From Corynebacterium urogenitale (GTDB lineage Bacteria > Actinomycetota > Actinomycetes > Mycobacteriales > Mycobacteriaceae): 64,000 bases of DNA. Position 1 is the first letter of the stretch, and the number at the start of each line of letters is the position of its first letter. The position numbers and the translations under genes were made by a program. A model generated the notes under the pieces. That model saw nothing but the letters and a program-made list of their open reading frames with translations, was not told the DNA's origin and searched no databases. Positions 63,333-64,000 of the stretch are shown piece by piece. The stretch lies in NCBI RefSeq assembly GCF_009026825.1, contig NZ_CP045032.1:1922001-1986000 (forward strand), read 5' to 3'.

Positions 63333-64000
63333 ATGGACAACATATCCCAGCCCTCCGGGGCTTCCTTCGCTGTGCCCTCAACGCCCAGCAACCCAATACA
63401 TCCTGATTCAGAGTTCGACCTCAACCATGACCTCGTTGGGCACAAGGCCGTACATCTCGACGATGCCCTCCGCCACGCCGCAAACACCACGAGCGAATAC
63501 CTCACCACGGCGGAGCACCCGTGCCCGACACGCAGTATCGATTCCCTGCGCGAGACCATCGACGGCATCGACCTCACCCAACCCCTCCACAGTCTCGATG
63601 AATGCATCGCAGAGCTGAAGGACATCTGGCTCAATCACGCCGTGTGGTACCACCACCCGCACTACATTGCCCACCTCAACTGTCCCGTCTCAGCCAGCGC
63701 CGTTGCAGGCGACATCCTAGCCAGCGTCGTCAACACGGCAGTGGAAACTTGGGATCAGGCCTCCTCCGCAGCGCTCATCGAACAAAAGCTCATTCGCTGG
63801 ACCGCCTCCACCATGAGCTGGGATCCCACCCGCTCCAACGGGGTCTTTACCTCCGGCGGCACGCAATCGAACCTGCAAGCGATGCTGGTAGCCCGCAACA
63901 AAGCTCTACACCTGCACAGCACACATTCCATACAGTCCCTGCGCATCTTCGTCTCCGAGGATGCCCACTACTCCATCGCTCGCGCCGCCCACATCCTCGG
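63333..64000 (+). CDS. Group II PLP-dependent decarboxylase (3' partial), likely siderophore pathway
   Basis: Open to the window end (222 codons). After a ~70-residue N-terminal region come VWYHHPHYIAHLNCPVSAS, SWDPTRSNGVFTSGGTQSNL and EDAHYSIARAAHILG, the order and motifs of L-2,4-diaminobutyrate/aromatic-L-amino-acid decarboxylases. Members of this family make 1,3-diaminopropane for hydroxamate/citrate siderophores. A DtxR-like box and the SIP gene upstream support an iron role; the exact substrate is unproven. The PLP-Lys is beyond the window. Start ATG 63333 looks leaderless. Confidence 0.85.
   Translation, partial: MDNISQPSGASFAVPSTPSNPIHPDSEFDLNHDLVGHKAVHLDDALRHAANTTSEYLTTAEHPCPTRSIDSLRETIDGIDLTQPLHSLDECIAELKDIWLNHAVWYHHPHYIAHLNCPVSASAVAGDILASVVNTAVETWDQASSAALIEQKLIRWTASTMSWDPTRSNGVFTSGGTQSNLQAMLVARNKALHLHSTHSIQSLRIFVSEDAHYSIARAAHIL

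Overview
The window is chromosomal DNA of a Corynebacterium. The evidence is GC-rich sequence, a SigD–RsdA pair next to a WhiB protein, GroEL1 with a His-rich tail, GuaB3, an ESX-4 type VII secretion locus wrapped around rplM/rpsI, and many leaderless-looking starts. Gene order follows the mycobacterial/corynebacterial plan (glmS – hydrolase – Rv3439c/Rv3440c-like pair – glmM – rpsI/rplM – esx – eccC/eccD/mycP/eccB – truA – rplQ/rpoA/rpsD/rpsK/rpsM – infA – map/adk/secY – spc operon). I cannot name the species. Most genes lie on the minus strand.

Layout. 1–2.7 kb: methionine ABC importer metQ(partial)-metN-metI (+). 2.7–8 kb (-): sucrase/ferredoxin-like protein, a CoA-disulfide reductase/rhodanese fusion with a CsoR/CstR-type palindrome in front, and the SOS mutasome pair imuA'-imuB with a LexA box. 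8.8–18.9 kb: guanine nucleotide synthesis (guaA, guaB3, guaB), sigD-rsdA, a WhiB3-type regulator, and groES-groEL under a CIRCE element. 19–25 kb (-): a single ORF joining TsaB, RimI and TsaD, an alanine racemase–TsaE fusion, and glmS. 25.4–33.9 kb: two alpha/beta-hydrolases, a three-gene set typical of ESX-4 neighbourhoods that includes a Cys-Pro-Pro repeat protein, glmM and a PacL-type P-ATPase.

34–45.4 kb: rpsI/rplM plus ESX-4, with two WXG100 proteins, an Rv3446c-like protein, EccC, EccD, a mycosin without a visible signal peptide, EccB and an unrecognised membrane-anchored protein. 45.3–48.1 kb: truA, a DUF998 protein, a DUF2892 protein and a cation-efflux protein. 48.3–61.5 kb: the alpha, secY and spc ribosomal operons.

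The most unusual region is 58.1–60.2 kb. Here the spc operon is broken between rplE and rpsH by DNA bounded by two copies of the 3' end of rplE (about 197 bp, diverged). Inside are remnants of a class II lanthipeptide cluster: a LanA-like leader ORF and two separate pieces of a LanM cyclase domain. I interpret this as an acquired and decaying bacteriocin island.

61.7–64 kb (+): a small secreted helical protein interrupted by a stop codon, then an iron/siderophore segment with a siderophore-interacting flavoprotein and a PLP-dependent decarboxylase running off the end. Both of these have DtxR-like boxes at their promoters. No tRNA, rRNA, CRISPR array or insertion sequence was seen.
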